Assembly: GCA_016800925.1 (NCBI GenBank)
Contig: JABCPU010000231.1
Span: forward strand, 1 to 64,000
DNA: 64,000 nt
Reading direction: 5' to 3'
Source: Suillus spraguei
Taxonomy: Eukaryota; Basidiomycota; Agaricomycetes; Boletales; Suillaceae
The notes under the pieces are model-generated. The model was not told the origin of the DNA, ran no database searches, and was given only the letters and a program-made list of their open reading frames with translations. Both the position numbers and the translations under genes were made by a program. Shown here piece by piece: positions 11,405 through 22,854 of the stretch. How positions within the stretch are numbered: the first letter of the stretch is position 1; every line of letters starts with the position of its first letter.

Positions 11405-12680
11405 CTAACTCGCTTGTTTGTAGTAGCTTCCTTGAGGTTTTTGCAGATCTCCGGCGCTACCGTGATGAGTTCGCGTACTGGTATGTTCCTTGAGGTTTTT
11501 GCAGATCTCCGGCGCTACCGTGATGAGTTCGCGTACTGGTATGGTAACATCAGAGTCCAGAATATGGTCGACGATGCATCTATCAGCATCCTTGTCTTCT
11601 AGCGGGTGCTGGTACCTGTACTGGGGCACAGGTTGGTTGGCGGCATCAGTAGACGAAGAAGAAGTCGCAGGTGCTGGAGGCACCATACTCTTGGTGGTAT
11701 CGGTAGACAAAGAAGAAGTTGCAGGTACTGGTGCTGAGTGTGGGGTGCTCTTGGCGGTAGGCGCTGCTGGGTTAAGGATCTTAGTACCAGGGTTGGGCGC
11801 CACACTTGCTTTGACTTGTGGTGAAACCACCTCCTCGACCGCATCAGCAGCTTTAGAGGACGGTCCCGCTTTAGGTCTCAGCGGCATCTCGACACCATCA
11901 AACCACACGGTCTTTCCCTTGTCCGATTTCCTAGCAGCGTATGCGCCAGCGTCATTAGCGTCATACAATTCCTGCGCCAGACATAAGTCATTAGTGCGCT
12001 CTACTTCAGCGTCTGTCCTGTGAACAGTGTTAGTGTGCAAGAATGCAGAGGGATCGATGTCGAGCATGGCATCAAGCCCATGATCAACCCAGCAGTACAG
12101 GTTTCCCAATACTGTAGTGTTAGCTCCCGTAGCAGGGCTTTCGCTTGCCAAGCGGTCAAGGCTTCATTGGAAATCGGGACCAAGATGAGGACTGCATTGC
12201 CATTAGGTAGAACTATGTGTCCATTCCTATTAATGATCTTACCGTCGCATATGTACACTTCCTTGATCGTGCAATCCTGCATCTTGTGCAGACCGCTGCA
12301 GAAGTGGCACGTGATGGGTGCATACTGCACGTACTCTCGCTTGATCACAATGCCAGGATTGACTGGTTGCATCTGCAGTTGCAGTGACACCTGCTGAGCG
12401 GTAGAAGATTTAGCATACCCCAGCGAGGAAGCCAGCACCATTACAGCAGTGGAGGTACTTGGCAAGAGAAAGATTGCAGCTTTGTATACCTTTTTGATGT
12501 CGTAAGGGTCCTCTGGGTGATGCACAGTGAGCGTAATCTTGAGCCACCGCATAATAGCAGTCTTGGTGGTAGCGTGGAATCCGTCAAGAAACAGACAGTC
12601 CTGCTCAAGTTCGGCGAGCTTCTTCTTCACCATCAAATGCTGAGAGATCTTGAGGAACTTCCTATAGTATGGCCTGAGAT
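11405..12680 (-). pseudogene. gag: Gypsy-1 gag, C-terminal part with zinc knuckle
   Basis: From the LTR-A1 boundary at 12680 the frame opens RPYYRKFLKIS, then carries a zinc-knuckle-like CHFCSGLHKMQDC (C-x2-C-x3-H-x4-C, one residue shorter than standard) and an LPNG loop. A frameshift near 12120 moves reading to a second frame with DAMLDIDPSAFLHTN and a Pro/Ser/Thr/Ala-rich linker. A 58-bp tandem duplication (11428-11543) then throws that frame off again. Confidence 0.8.
11428..11543. repeat. Perfect 58-bp tandem duplication inside gag
   Basis: Copies at 11428-11485 and 11486-11543 are identical, so the event is young compared with the substitutions around it. Because 58 is not a multiple of three, it shifts the gag-protease frame. 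Confidence 0.97.
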
Positions 12681-13974
12681 TGTTACAACCATGCAAAACT
12701 GGGGCTACTAAGAAGTCCTGGTCTTACATGGGGTTGTACCAGAGGGACAGAAAGTCGAAGGGGCTTGGCCTCAGCTCATACGCTGTGCCCCTTACCTGAG
12801 TACATGCCCTTAATTTCGGATGAAGTCCAAGGGGGAGTTATAGTGAAGTCCAGACAGAGTCCAGATGAACTCTGTAGGACAGGATAGCTCGATAGAGCTT
12901 TGAAGGACTTCCGGATGAGTGCGGGAACACACCGGAACTATTTCCAGATGGTAGGGAGTAATGGTAAGACTACTGGAACAAGTTCCAAGTAGAATGGATG
13001 AAGAATGGACTCCTGGACAAAGTCCAGGGCAGGATAGGAGCAAAGCTCTGGAGGGAAAGATGATCCATAGATGTCGGAGGATAGGATAGGATAGATCCGG
13101 AGGACCAGAGGTCCGAAGGTCCAGAGCTCAGAGGAGTGGAAGAGCGGAGGGGCGGATGATCGGATGAGCATAGCTCTATGGATCTTAGGGGAGGTGTTGA
13201 CTACTAGAGAGGAGTAGGTCTGGATATGGTGTAGAAGTAGTATAGACTACTCTGGACAAGGTCCAGAATAGAAACAGACAGGATAAGACTACCACAGGTA
13301 GAGTCGGAGGTGAATCAGATGAGACACAGGAAACAGACAAAGTCCGAAAAGGATATAGGACAAAGGATCAAGGCTCTGGCCTAGGGAATGATCCCATAGG
13401 TCTGAGTCGGAAGCTTACAAGGGCCGGAGCCCAAGTGCGAGAATGGAAACGGATTTATATAGACATGGTAACAAGATACAGAAGTCAAAGGAATATACAG
13501 AAGTAGGAAAGCAATGATCAGATTGAGGTCTGCAGGAGTTGTACTACAAGTTTATATACTGTAGGTAGCATGCTGGAAGGCAAGTAAGGATAGTCCGAGG
13601 CTATGTTTCAGGCATTGCGGAACACAAGGCTATGTTTCAGGCATTGCGGAACACAAGGCTATGAACTCGGAAATAAGACTTGTATGAAATATCTTATAAG
13701 ACGGAAGTCAAGATAACCGAAAGCCGGACACAGGTATTAACCTAAAAGGAGTAACACGCAGGTGCGCAGGAATAGTTTTGGATATGAGCATGGATGGGAT
13801 ATGGACATGGATGGGATATGGACACGGATGGGATATGAACACGGATCGGATGGGTGGATCAGATCAGATGGATGGACTGAGTCAGATATGGATATAGATT
13901 AGATATGGATGGATATTGATTGGATTGGGTGTCTGGATGTCCATGGATCAGACCTGAATGTATGGTATATGACA
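12681..13974 (-). mobile_element. Solo LTR, family A (A1), inserted in gypsy gag
   Basis: The + strand runs TGTTACAACC to TATATGACA, with an exact 5-bp duplication GAGAT at 12676-12680 and 13975-13979. Removing LTR and one duplicate restores the gag frame (...LQEDL joined to RPYYRKF...). At 1294 bp it is longer than A2-A4 (688-769 bp), partly through internal tandem repeats, and it is full of TCCAGA/TCCGGA words. Confidence 0.93.
13598..13655. repeat. Two perfect 29-bp tandem units inside LTR-A1
   Basis: Units at 13598-13626 and 13627-13655 are identical. Further along, near 13790-13850, a GATGGGATATGGACA-type minisatellite repeats three times. Both help explain the extra length of this LTR. 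Confidence 0.92.
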
Positions 13975-14361
13975 GAGATCCTCTTGCAAGGTCATCGGCA
14001 TATGAGCTTGTTCTGCACAAAGGTTCTCGAGGTCAGTACGGGTGAAGCAGCGGTCGCCTTCACATCCAGGATACAAAAGTTTTACCACTGTGGTAAACTT
14101 AGCCCAATCTGGCAGACTGGCTTTGTTGAGTATCTCCCACGTCTCAGAGTTATCAATATGCACATATCTCAGTGCTGCCTTAATAAGGTGCTCGCCGGTC
14201 AAGTTGGCGTGAGCGCCTAAGAGTTCTACATCCTTGAAAAACGGCAAAAGGCATGCTGGGGTGCCATCAAATTTAGGTGCAGCGTCTGTGCCCCTTAGCG
14301 GCATATGGAATGGAGTTGTCATGATTGGTGGTCGGGATCTAGCTTGCGGTTGCGGTAGGAC
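13975..14361 (-). pseudogene. gag: Gypsy-1 gag, middle part (capsid-like)
   Basis: The frame contains FHMPLRGTDAAPKFDG, YVHIDNSETWEILNKAS, DWAKFTTVVKLLYPGC and LCAEQAHMPM. This spacing is typical of basidiomycete gypsy Gag, where a W-x-x-L helix and an LYPG turn mark the capsid domain. LTR-A2 bounds it on the upstream side and LTR-A1 on the downstream side. Upstream residues (PQPQARSRPPI) continue the proline-rich leader at 16112-16375. Confidence 0.82.
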
Positions 14362-15130
14362 TGTCATATACCATACTTCTAATCTCAGATCCAACCATAT
14401 CCGATCAGATCCGATCGATTCCATATCCGTCTCGTCCACAGATCCTGTCCGGACCACCCATCCGAATGTACTCACTTCTCGCACCTTAACTCCTTTGTGT
14501 ATATCTGTGTCTATCTCCTTTCGTCATTCCTCCTGCTTCCGGTACTCCAGCTGTTTATATTTCCGTCCTGTGTTACTGATCTGTTTCCTGTGTTCATTTC
14601 CGATTCATGCTTACTGATCCGCTGTGCATTAACTAATAGACTTCTGTTACACTTCGTACATAGCCCTCGGTCCCGGACTTGCTGATTATCCGTCTTAGAT
14701 ACTTACAGTATATAAACGACTTGTAGATCTCCGTAGAACCTTAGTTCGAATATCATCTTAGATTCTACTCATTCTGTTCCCTCCGGACTTAAGCCACTTT
14801 CCGCTTTAAGTCACCTTCCAAGACTTAGGATTGATTCCTATAGTCTATATCTCCGACTCTATCTTCGGATAGTCTACTTCCGTTAGTTTCTAGTTAGGAA
14901 CTCGTTCCGAAACTAGCCTTAATCTCTGTCCCCTCCTTACGTTCTGAATAACCTTCGGACGTATCATATCCGATACCTTTGGACACCCGGATCCGTCACG
15001 CAACCCCTTCCAGGTCTTCGGACGAATAACTCCTCCCTGAAATAAAGGGCATTACTCGAGAAAGGGGCACAGTGCACGAGCTGAGGCCAAAGCCCTTCGG
15101 ATCTCTCTACCCTTTAGTACGGTCTTAACA
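14362..15130 (+). mobile_element. Solo LTR, family A (A2), inserted in gypsy gag
   Basis: TGTCATATACC...GGTCTTAACA, 769 bp, exact duplication AGGAC at 14357-14361 and 15131-15135. Gag reads on in frame across the junction after removal. Confidence 0.93.
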
Positions 15131-15148
15131 AGGACTAATGATTGCGGT

Positions 15149-16111
15149 GTAACGAACATATTGGCGCTGGGCCTAAAACCCCATATTTTGACACTTGTCT
15201 CATGTCTACAGGAGTTACCACTAGTCCATGGCCTTCTTACCCCTTTAGCAGTACCGGTGGCATCCCACGCTTACCGCACACCATACCGACTACTGCACCT
15301 CGTTCCATGAACCGATGTCCTTCCATGTCCTTGCCGCATCTGCATAGCTCCATTTGGTGCGTAGTTTGTTTTCTGTTCGTTATCACTGATTCCACGGCAA
15401 GCATTATTACATGTTGCCTCGTGCTGCAGCGCCTCGCGCTATGTTTACTTACGGTGGTTACTACACTCCAGCGCTACTGATCTCGCCTAGAGTATTCCGA
15501 GTACATACGAATTAGGATATAAGCACCACGTACCCCACACGATAGAGCACCTGATTTTACACCATTGCACATACTATAGGTCAGGATTATTGTCTAGCTC
15601 TGGATCAACCCAGTAGTGGACATAGTCTTTAAAGTTCCTTTATTGCTTGTTAATACATCATGCTCATTCTCCGTTACTGCCGGCATACCGCTGGACTTTT
15701 GATTGTTACTTTTGACTGAACTTCTCACGCTCCGCTACTTTACCGCTGAAAGTACCGCGGACTTCTTTACTGTTTCTTTGCACTGCTCGCAACCTTACCG
15801 CTACCGCTGAGACCACCGCTTGACATCGCTCACTAGACGCAACTGTTACTGACTTTATCTCGATGACGGTAGCACCGCAAAGCATGATGCTAGTTCCGGC
15901 GGTATCATCTCTGACCGTGGCAACTTACCGCTGACTTGGACGCTTGTTTTGCAAATAAGTTAGACTCGAACTTGACCATACTACATAGGCATCCCCCTTT
16001 AGGGTCGAACACTCTTGTTCTTACAAGTGAAGCAGACTAGACGGAGCGCAAGACTAACATACTAGTTTAGGCAGTGGTTTATCTACAGCCCAAGCTAGGT
16101 TGAATCTTTAC
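15149..16111 (+). mobile_element. Solo LTR, family B (B2), inserted in gypsy gag
   Basis: Starts TGTAACGAACATATTGG. The last base of the usual TTTACA is changed to G. Flanks are GCGG (15145-15148) and GTGG (16112-16115), one CpG-type transition apart. Taking out the LTR and one GCGG joins the gag frame exactly (...LTLTP joined to QSLVLPQ...), which confirms the 4-bp duplication. Confidence 0.85.
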
Positions 16112-16375
16112 GGTGGTGTAAGTGTCAGCGGAATGGTAGCGTGAGCCTGGATAATGGTGCGATGGTGAATAGCAGGTGGCGTTGGCAGTACTGTAGCGAT
16201 GTGCTGTTGAGGCGAAGGAGGAGCAAGAGTTTCCTCGTTTGGCGAAGGGTAGAGGTCATGGACTGATGTCAAGGGTGATCCCTTGGGAGGCGAGTCAATA
16301 GTAACGAACGGTATCTGTGATTCTTCTGGTATGAAAGCTCCTGGTAGTTGTTTGCCTTTCAGTGTTTCCCCTTAG
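16112..16375 (-). pseudogene. gag: Gypsy-1 gag, proline-rich N-terminal part
   Basis: An open minus-strand frame encodes a Pro/Ser/Thr-rich stretch (for example VLPTPPAIHH and PLTLTPP) that runs into the LTR-B2 boundary and continues in frame beyond it. Upstream it meets a TAA, so the true start is unclear. Its place between the primer-binding site and the capsid part supports calling it gag. Confidence 0.6.
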
Positions 16376-16554
16376 GATGGTGGCTTCGTCCGCGCTAGAT
16401 CAGCAGCTAGACGCTAAGATCTCCGTGTCGTTGTTAGTCTTTGGCGCGAAGAAATCTTCTTCAGCTAGGCAAATAGACCTGAGACTGCAAGTCTCGTTGT
16501 CTCGAAGTGTGTGGGTAGTGCATTCCAGATTTAGTGCTTCTATGGTCCCCTGGC

Positions 16555-16567
16555 GGTGGGCTCCAAT
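16555..16567 (-). promoter_or_regulatory. Primer-binding site of Gypsy-1
   Basis: On the minus strand the 5' LTR ends TTTCA and is followed by ATTGGAGCCCACC. The same 13 bases directly follow the LTR-B of the second gypsy element (23971-23983). Conservation right after two diverged LTRs, and the TGG start, identify a tRNA primer site; I cannot say which tRNA. Confidence 0.75.
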
Positions 16568-18163
16568 TGAAATGAAGAAACTAGTGCTGGCCTAAGTATA
16601 AGCACAGTGTTAATCCTACTGAAGGTGCGAGTGAGATATTCAACCCAAGAGGACTGCAAATAGAAGCAATTTCTTCTATGTTAGTGTGAAGGAAACAAGG
16701 AAGTACTAATAAGGAAACGAGAATTCCGACTTCCGAGGTTAGCAGTGGTAGCGGTATATCAGCGGTACTAGCACGGTGTCAGTGGTACATGTGTGGTAAG
16801 GATAGCTGCAACGGTTAGCTAGCAAGAGCAGGAACAAAGTTACTCAAGATGAAAATATTATTACCACCGGCAGTGCGGTAGTGGTAGCGGCAACTCCATA
16901 TGAGCGAGAATGCAGATGAGAGAGAAAATGATTCAGCGAGATCACTGGCCGCGGTCCGGTTACGAGTAGCGAAGTCGAAAGTCACGCGGTACTTCAAGCA
17001 GTAAAGTCACTGGCAGTTAAATCAATGAGTGAAGTTCAAATGGAGAAAAGTTCAAAGGCAAATAGATTGCGACTAACGAGCATTTCAGATACTAAGTCCT
17101 AGTGAAGGGATGTAATGGGAAGTAAAAGTAACGGTATGTATGTTCAGTCCTTTTTAACATATGCAAGCGCGTACGAGATAGCTATGCGAGTCCAGTAGCG
17201 AGAAAGAAAATAAACAGGGTCCTTAATAAAGAGGCACACAGCGTGCAGCGGCCCCTTGAGATGTAAGGTAAATCCTGCCATAGGTTTAGTAACGGTGGAA
17301 GCGAGGTAACTATGCACCAATGGATTCTAGACAGAATAGGACAGGACATGAGGGCATCGGTGTTACAGTCATATGTGCCCCTATTCATTTTCCTTTCCAT
17401 TCTTGTATATCACGTGATATGGAGCTTATTGCTCAGACACTTCCACTTCCATCAGACATCACATGACTATATGATTCAACTAGTACGTTGTCAACATGTC
17501 ATATCATGTGATGTCATGATTCCCATGACTCCGTTCTCGGACTTAGCCAGTTTAGCATACGCATACGCTAAACATGTGCTTTCCCTTCTTACTCATGCGT
17601 TTCAACACGCTTGTATGATACATGCCTTCTTCATTAGGATACGCACTTATATTCCCACGGTTACTTGGTCTGTGCGCACATATGTACCTATATAAGCACA
17701 GTGTACTTGTAGTAGATTCCTTACTTTAATCTTACTGGGTTTTACCTGGAACATCCTTCACTTAGGTCTCCAACCTAAGTCATCTTGAATTGTCTCTAAG
17801 TCTAAGCACTCCTTATCCTTAGTCTCTATTCTTGTAGAACCTCTTAGACTTGTCTTTGAGGCTGAACCCTTGATAGTACTCAGAACGCGTTCCTTGTACT
17901 TTCACCTTGTCCTCTCTTGGACATTGTAGAACTTCCCAGCAGACCATCTGTGTCTTTTCACTGTCGCTGGTGATGCCATCCCAGTTCATAACAATTGGCG
18001 CGAGGATCCGGTAAGGGTTCACGGGAGAAGAATGGTTCTGCCTTAGCGGAGCAAAAAGGCTATTTCCTCGCTATAAGGAAATTCTTTGGTTGCCACCACA
18101 GACATTAATGAGACGCTTGTCGAAAACAGGGTTTTGACAGTCAGCGTGACTTTTCTTGCTACA
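16568..18163 (-). mobile_element. 5' LTR of Gypsy-1, family D (D1), containing LTR-C3
   Basis: The minus strand reads TGTAGCAAGAAAAGTCACG... to ...TTTCA. Its upstream part resembles D2 and D3. LTR-C3 (17361-17993) interrupts it; without C3 it is about 960 bp. This is the only LTR in the window joined to a recognisable gag-pol body. Confidence 0.78.
17361..17993 (+). mobile_element. Solo LTR, family C (C3), inserted in D1
   Basis: TGTTACAGTCATATG...GTTCATAACA, 633 bp, longer than other C copies because of extra sequence near 17420-17540. Flanks are ATCGG (17356-17360) and ATTGG (17994-17998), differing by one CpG-to-TpG change. Confidence 0.88.
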
Positions 18164-18237
18164 CCGGAATAGAAACAGACAGGATAAGACTACCAAAGGT
18201 AGAGTCGGAGGTGAAACGGATGAGTGACAGGAAATGG
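18164..18237 (-). repeat. LTR-A fragment between D1 and B3
   Basis: This 70-odd bp stretch (AATAGAAACAGACAGGATAA and on) matches part of LTR-A1 near 13265-13330. It is probably what remains of the LTR-A into which Gypsy-1 inserted. Confidence 0.7.
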
Positions 18238-19710
18238 TGTAACGAACATATTGGCACTGGGCTTGAAAGCCCATCTTTTGACACTCGTCTCACATCTACA
18301 GGAGTTATGTTACAATCGTATGTGCCCCTATTCATTTCCCTTTGCTTCCTTACTTGTATACCATGTCACATGACTCTGACTCATATGCTCAATGCATCTG
18401 TACAAACACATGCCTTCCTTATTAGGATACGCAGTTACGTTCTCATGGTTACTTGGTCTGTGCGCACATATTGGCCTATTTAAGCACAGTGTACTTGTAG
18501 TAGATTCCCTACTTTAATCTTACTGGGTTTTACCTGGAATCTCCTTCGCTTAGGTCTCCAACCTAAGTCGTCTTGAATCGTCTCTAAGTCTAAGCACTCC
18601 TTAGTCTTGGTCTCTATTCTCGCAGAACCTCTCGGACTTGTCCCAGAGGCTAGACCCTTGATCGTACTCAGAACGCGTTCTTTGTACTTTCACCTTGTCC
18701 TCTTCTGGACATTGTAAGAACCTCCCAGCAGACCGTCTGTGTCTTTTCACTGTTGCTGGTGATGCCACCCCAGTTCGTAACAAGTTACCACTTGTCCATG
18801 GCCATCTTACCCCTTTAGCAGTACTGGTGGCATCCCACACTTACTGCACACCATACCAACTGCCACACCACGTTCCACATACCGATGTCCTTCCATGTCC
18901 TTGCCGCATCCGCATAGCTCCATTTGGTGCATTGTTTGTTTTCTGTTTGTTATCACTGATTCCACGGCAAGCCTTATTACATGTTGCCTCGCACTATGTT
19001 TACTTATGGCAGTTACTACACTCCAGCACTACTGATCTCACCTAGAGTATTCTGAGTACATACAATTTGGGATATAAGCACCGCGTACCCTGCACGATAG
19101 AGACACCTGATTTTACACCATTGCACGTACTATAGGTCAGGATTACTGTCTAGCTCTGGATCTACCCAGTAGTGGACTTAGTCTTAAAGTTTCCTTATCG
19201 CGCATTAATCTATCACGCTCATTCTCCGTTACTGCTGGCATACTGCTGGACTTTTGACTGTTACTTTGACTGAACTTCTCACACACCACTACTTTACCGC
19301 TGAAAGTACTGCGGACTTCTTTACTGTTTCTTTGCACCGCTCGCTACTTTACTGCTACTGCTGATTTCACCGCTCGACATCGCTCACTCAATGCAACTGC
19401 TACTGCTGATTTCACCGCTCGACATCGCTCACTCAACGCAACTGTTACTGACCTTATCTCGACCACAGTAGCACCGCTACACACGACACTAGTTCCAGCG
19501 GTATCATCGCTGACCATGGCAACTTACCGCTGACCTCGACACTTGTTTCACACATAAGTTGGACTCGAACTTGACCATACTAATAGGCATCCCCCTTTAG
19601 GGTCGAACACTCTTGTTCTTACAAGTGAAGCAGACTAGACGGAGCGCAAGACTCACATACTAGTTTAGGCAGTGGTTTATCTACAGCCCAGGCTAGGTTG
19701 TATCTTTACA
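18238..19710 (+). mobile_element. Solo LTR, family B (B3), containing LTR-C4
   Basis: TGTAACGAACATATTGG...ATCTTTACA, flanked by ATGG (18234-18237) and ACGG (19711-19714). LTR-C4 sits at 18308-18782. A short internal duplication lies near 19340-19430, where the words following GCTACT and CACTCA repeat. Confidence 0.82.
18308..18782 (+). mobile_element. Solo LTR, family C (C4), inserted in B3
   Basis: TGTTACAATCG...TTCGTAACA, 475 bp, exact duplication AGTTA at 18303-18307 and 18783-18787. The interrupted word GGAGTTACCACTTG is intact in other LTR-B copies. Confidence 0.94.
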
Positions 19711-19714
19711 ACGG

Positions 19715-20643
19715 TGTAGCGAACAAAGTCACGCTGACCATGAAAGTGCCATTTTACACAAGTGTCTCATTACTGCCTACAGCGGCTACTGAGAAAACCC
19801 CATAGCGAGCATTACCCCTTTTTGCTCCGCCGGTACCGTTTTTGCTCTGTGGATCCTTGCCCCTTACCAAATCTTGTTACCAATGTCCTCCTGTCCATTC
19901 CATTTCCGTCTAAGATCCATTGGTGCATAGCATATTCGTTTCCGCTGTTACTAAAGCTACGGCAAGACTTACCTTACCTTCCGTGACACCACTTGCTCAC
20001 TGCGTGCCTCTTAGCTAAATATCTCTATCTCGCTACCATTCTCACTATGTATTCCGGCCGTTCACAGTACATGTTAAAAAGGACTCTTCGCACATTCCGG
20101 TATTTTACTTTTCCCTCTATGGTACACACGGTACTTAGGAATTGTCACCACTACTGTCTCTAACGGAATAAAGTCTTTCGCCGAAGTCACTGTCTCTTAA
20201 GAATTGTTTTACTGCTGCAAGCACCACCGCTCTTTACCACTTTCCCGTGCTTCACCGCTTGCACTTCACCGCTTGCGCTACACTTTCCCATGCTTCATCG
20301 CTACGCTTCACCGCTTGTTTTACCGCCAGTTTCCCACGCCTTACCGCAGTTTTACCACACACACTACCGCAGTTTTACCACTCACACTACTGCTACTTTA
20401 CCGCTATCTTCCCACACTCTATCACTACTTTCCCATGGAGCGGAGGTCACCGCTAGCATCTTGCTACCTCCGATGGCAGTCTTGCACCACAGGTTGGGCA
20501 TTATTGAACTATATTAACTTAGCATTCCCTTTAGGGTCGAACACTCTTGCTTTGCAAGTGAAGCAGACTAGATGGAGCACAAGACTCGCATACTAGTTTA
20601 GGCTGTAGTTCATCTACAGCCCAGGCTAGATTGCATCTTTACA
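19715..20643 (+). mobile_element. Solo LTR, family D (D2)
   Basis: TGTAGCGAACAAAGTC...ATCTTTACA, 929 bp. Flanks are ACGG (19711-19714, shared with B3) and ATGG (20644-20647). It carries a dense run of TTACCGCT-like words at 20215-20420. Confidence 0.85.
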
Positions 20644-20647
20644 ATGG

Positions 20648-20737
20648 TAAAGCCGAAAGGTAAGGATAATGATAGCCATGTGACACCTATATGAAAATGT
20701 GCCATTTCAAGCTCAGTGTGAGTTTGTTCGTCACATC
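20648..20737 (-). repeat. LTR-E fragment
   Basis: Matches the last 90 bp of E2 (28590-28681) and ends TTGTTCGTCACA, the family-E terminus on the minus strand. The rest of that LTR is missing. Confidence 0.75.
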
Positions 20738-21519
20738 CCATGGCAACTTTAAATGCTGACTGTCCCCAGTCAGAGACGTATACTCCAAATATTTGTCAGA
20801 CCAATGCTTCATGAGTTTCCGAGGCACGTGAAAGTGTGATTGGCATTTCTGCTGGCATGGATATGCGAGCGCTTAGCTAGCGGTAGTAGCATGGGAACTT
20901 AGCAGTGCGGTAGTGGTCATGGTAAGATGGCAAAATGCTAAGAAACAGTGGTATGGTGGGGCAGGTGCTGATGATGACATAGGCAAGGATGCTGGAGTTA
21001 CCGAAGCGTGGGAACTTAGCGAGCGTACAGTGCGGTGTCAGCGGTAGGCGTGGGAAAGTAGCGGTGGTACAGCCACAATGGCAATGTGATTAGTGAGATA
21101 GCTGCAGTGGTGGAAATCCTTGTGTCATGCAAAGACAACTTTCTAGCGAGATTACTGGACTGTGGGAACTAGCGAGCGGTAGCCACTGGGTGCTGGTGGT
21201 GCTCGCGGTAGGCGTGGGAAAGTAGCGGTGGTTCAGCGACAGTGGCAATGTGCTCTGCGAGGTAGTGAGAATGATAACTGGTGGTCTATCAGTGGCAGTG
21301 GTGAAAAGTGCGGTATGCCGGTGGTGTGAGAACATGGCTAGCGATGCCATGACTGTGTGCGCTTCGCGGGAAAGTAGCAGTGAGCTGGCGGTAAACTAGC
21401 GGTGATAGGGGCTTTCGCTAAAAAACACATAATGCAAGGAGATCCAAGTCCAGGGTAACTTTGCAACTCTACTCCAATGGTAAGCGTGTGTCAGCAGTCC
21501 ATAAGCAATCCAATCCATG
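20738..21519. other. Non-coding retroelement-derived stretch rich in GCGGT words
   Basis: No gene recognised. It contains repeated GTGGGAAAGTAGCGGTGG-type segments (near 21050 and 21210) and many GCGGT/GTGGT words like those inside LTR families B, D and E. It is probably worn internal or LTR sequence of a gypsy element. Confidence 0.45.
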
Positions 21520-21987
21520 TGTTACGAACTGAGGTGGCATCACCAGCGACAGTGAAAAGACACGGACGGTCTGCTGGGAAGTTCTACAATGTCCAGAAGA
21601 GGACAAGGTGAAGGTACAAGGAACGCGTTCCGAGTACTATCAAGGGTTCGGCCTCAAAGACTAGTCTAAGAGGTTCTACGAGAATAGAGACTAAGGCTAA
21701 GGAGTGCTTAGACTTAGAGACAATTTAAGACAACTTAGGTTGGAGACCTAAGCGAAGGATGTTCCAGGTAAAACCCAGTTAGATTAAAGTAAGGTATACA
21801 AGTGTAATACAACGTGCTTAAATAGGTCAATATGTGCACATGGACCAAGAGAGATGTAAGTGTGTATCCAAAGAAGGAAGGCAACTATAGTACAGATGCG
21901 TTGAGCATATGAGTCAGAATCATGTTATGTAATATACAAGTAAAGGAGACAAAGAGAGAATGAATAGGGGCACATACGACTGTAACA
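21520..21987 (-). mobile_element. Solo LTR, family C (C5)
   Basis: On the + strand TGTTACGAACTG...CTGTAACA, 468 bp, exact duplication CCATG at 21515-21519 and 21988-21992. Confidence 0.94.
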
Positions 21988-21992
21988 CCATG

Positions 21993-22854
21993 TCCAATCC
22001 AAGTCTTTACTGGCTGTCCTAGGTAAGAAGGCTACAGTAAAGAAACCAGTAAGAAAAACAGCAAGAAAACATGAAAAACGCGCTATGATCTTGTGCGAAC
22101 TGCCGTCCAACTTGGCTTCTTCAGTCTTCTGTCATCTTCTACTCTTCCTAAGCGCTAAGTCGCTCCCATAGTTGCCGTAGTCTCTATATAACAAGGTGCA
22201 TGATGCTGCTTCATGTGTTAGAAGGTGAACTTGCTATTGTAAGGATGATGCAGGCACTTCTGTCTTGTAAATAATCTGCCGCTGGCAAGGTCTCCGGTGG
22301 TGCGCTGGCGTCTGTGGGTCGTCTGAAGCTATACATAAGTAGTCCTATTGAAATGTCCAAATGAAAAGTCACTGGTCGAAGCCCAGGGTAAAAGAATGCC
22401 ATCCTATATGAAAAGATGGTGTTTAGAGCATTAAGGGGTAAAACACGGTATTAAGCAGTATATGCGCGGTGTACAATATAGCAGTGTGGTGTCTGTGGTG
22501 GGGTATAGGTGCGCGCTAGGTCGCTGGTCGCTTGTCTGTCTTCAGCTTCTTTGCTGGCAGTGAAAGCCGTGAGTTGTGCTCTCATACCTGCACAGAGCGA
22601 TGCTGGCATGAGAGGGCCGATAATACTGCGATATAAACGTGATTAGGTCAGTAGCATGCCGCCAGTAACAGTGGTAAATATTCCGGAGCAAAAATACTAA
22701 GTACTGCCAGCCCACAATAGGCTTGGTAACAGCGGTAAGGCTAAAAACGCGGTAACACAAGAGAAAATCAATGTCAGTGGCAAGTATATCATCATGTGGC
22801 TTCAGCGGTGGCTTTATTGTGGTCGCTGGGCTTCGTACTATTGCCGCAGCAACG
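21993..22854. other. Unassigned, possibly Gypsy-2 internal remnant
   Basis: It sits between LTR-C5 and the gag remnant of Gypsy-2. I see no RT, protease or integrase motif in it, so if it belongs to that element its pol is gone or unreadable. Confidence 0.35.

Larger units (their letters stand above)
7223..18163 (-). mobile_element. Ty3/gypsy retrotransposon, near full length, inactive (Gypsy-1)
   Basis: In minus-strand order: 5' LTR of family D (18163 to 16568), primer-binding site (16567-16555), gag in three pieces, aspartyl protease, reverse transcriptase, RNase H, integrase. It is invaded by LTR-C3 (inside the 5' LTR), LTR-B2, LTR-A2 and LTR-A1. Lesions of its own are two TGA codons in pol, frameshifts near 12120 and 10834, and a 58-bp tandem duplication. 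No 3' LTR was found. Its right flank is CCGG (18164-18167) beside an LTR-A fragment, so it seems to have inserted into older repeat sequence. Confidence 0.85.

Noticed and set aside
13948..14484. A 178-codon gag start beginning MREVSTFGW
   Set aside because: The first residues are read from LTR-A2 and the last (CHIPYIQV) from LTR-A1. Only the part between is gag.
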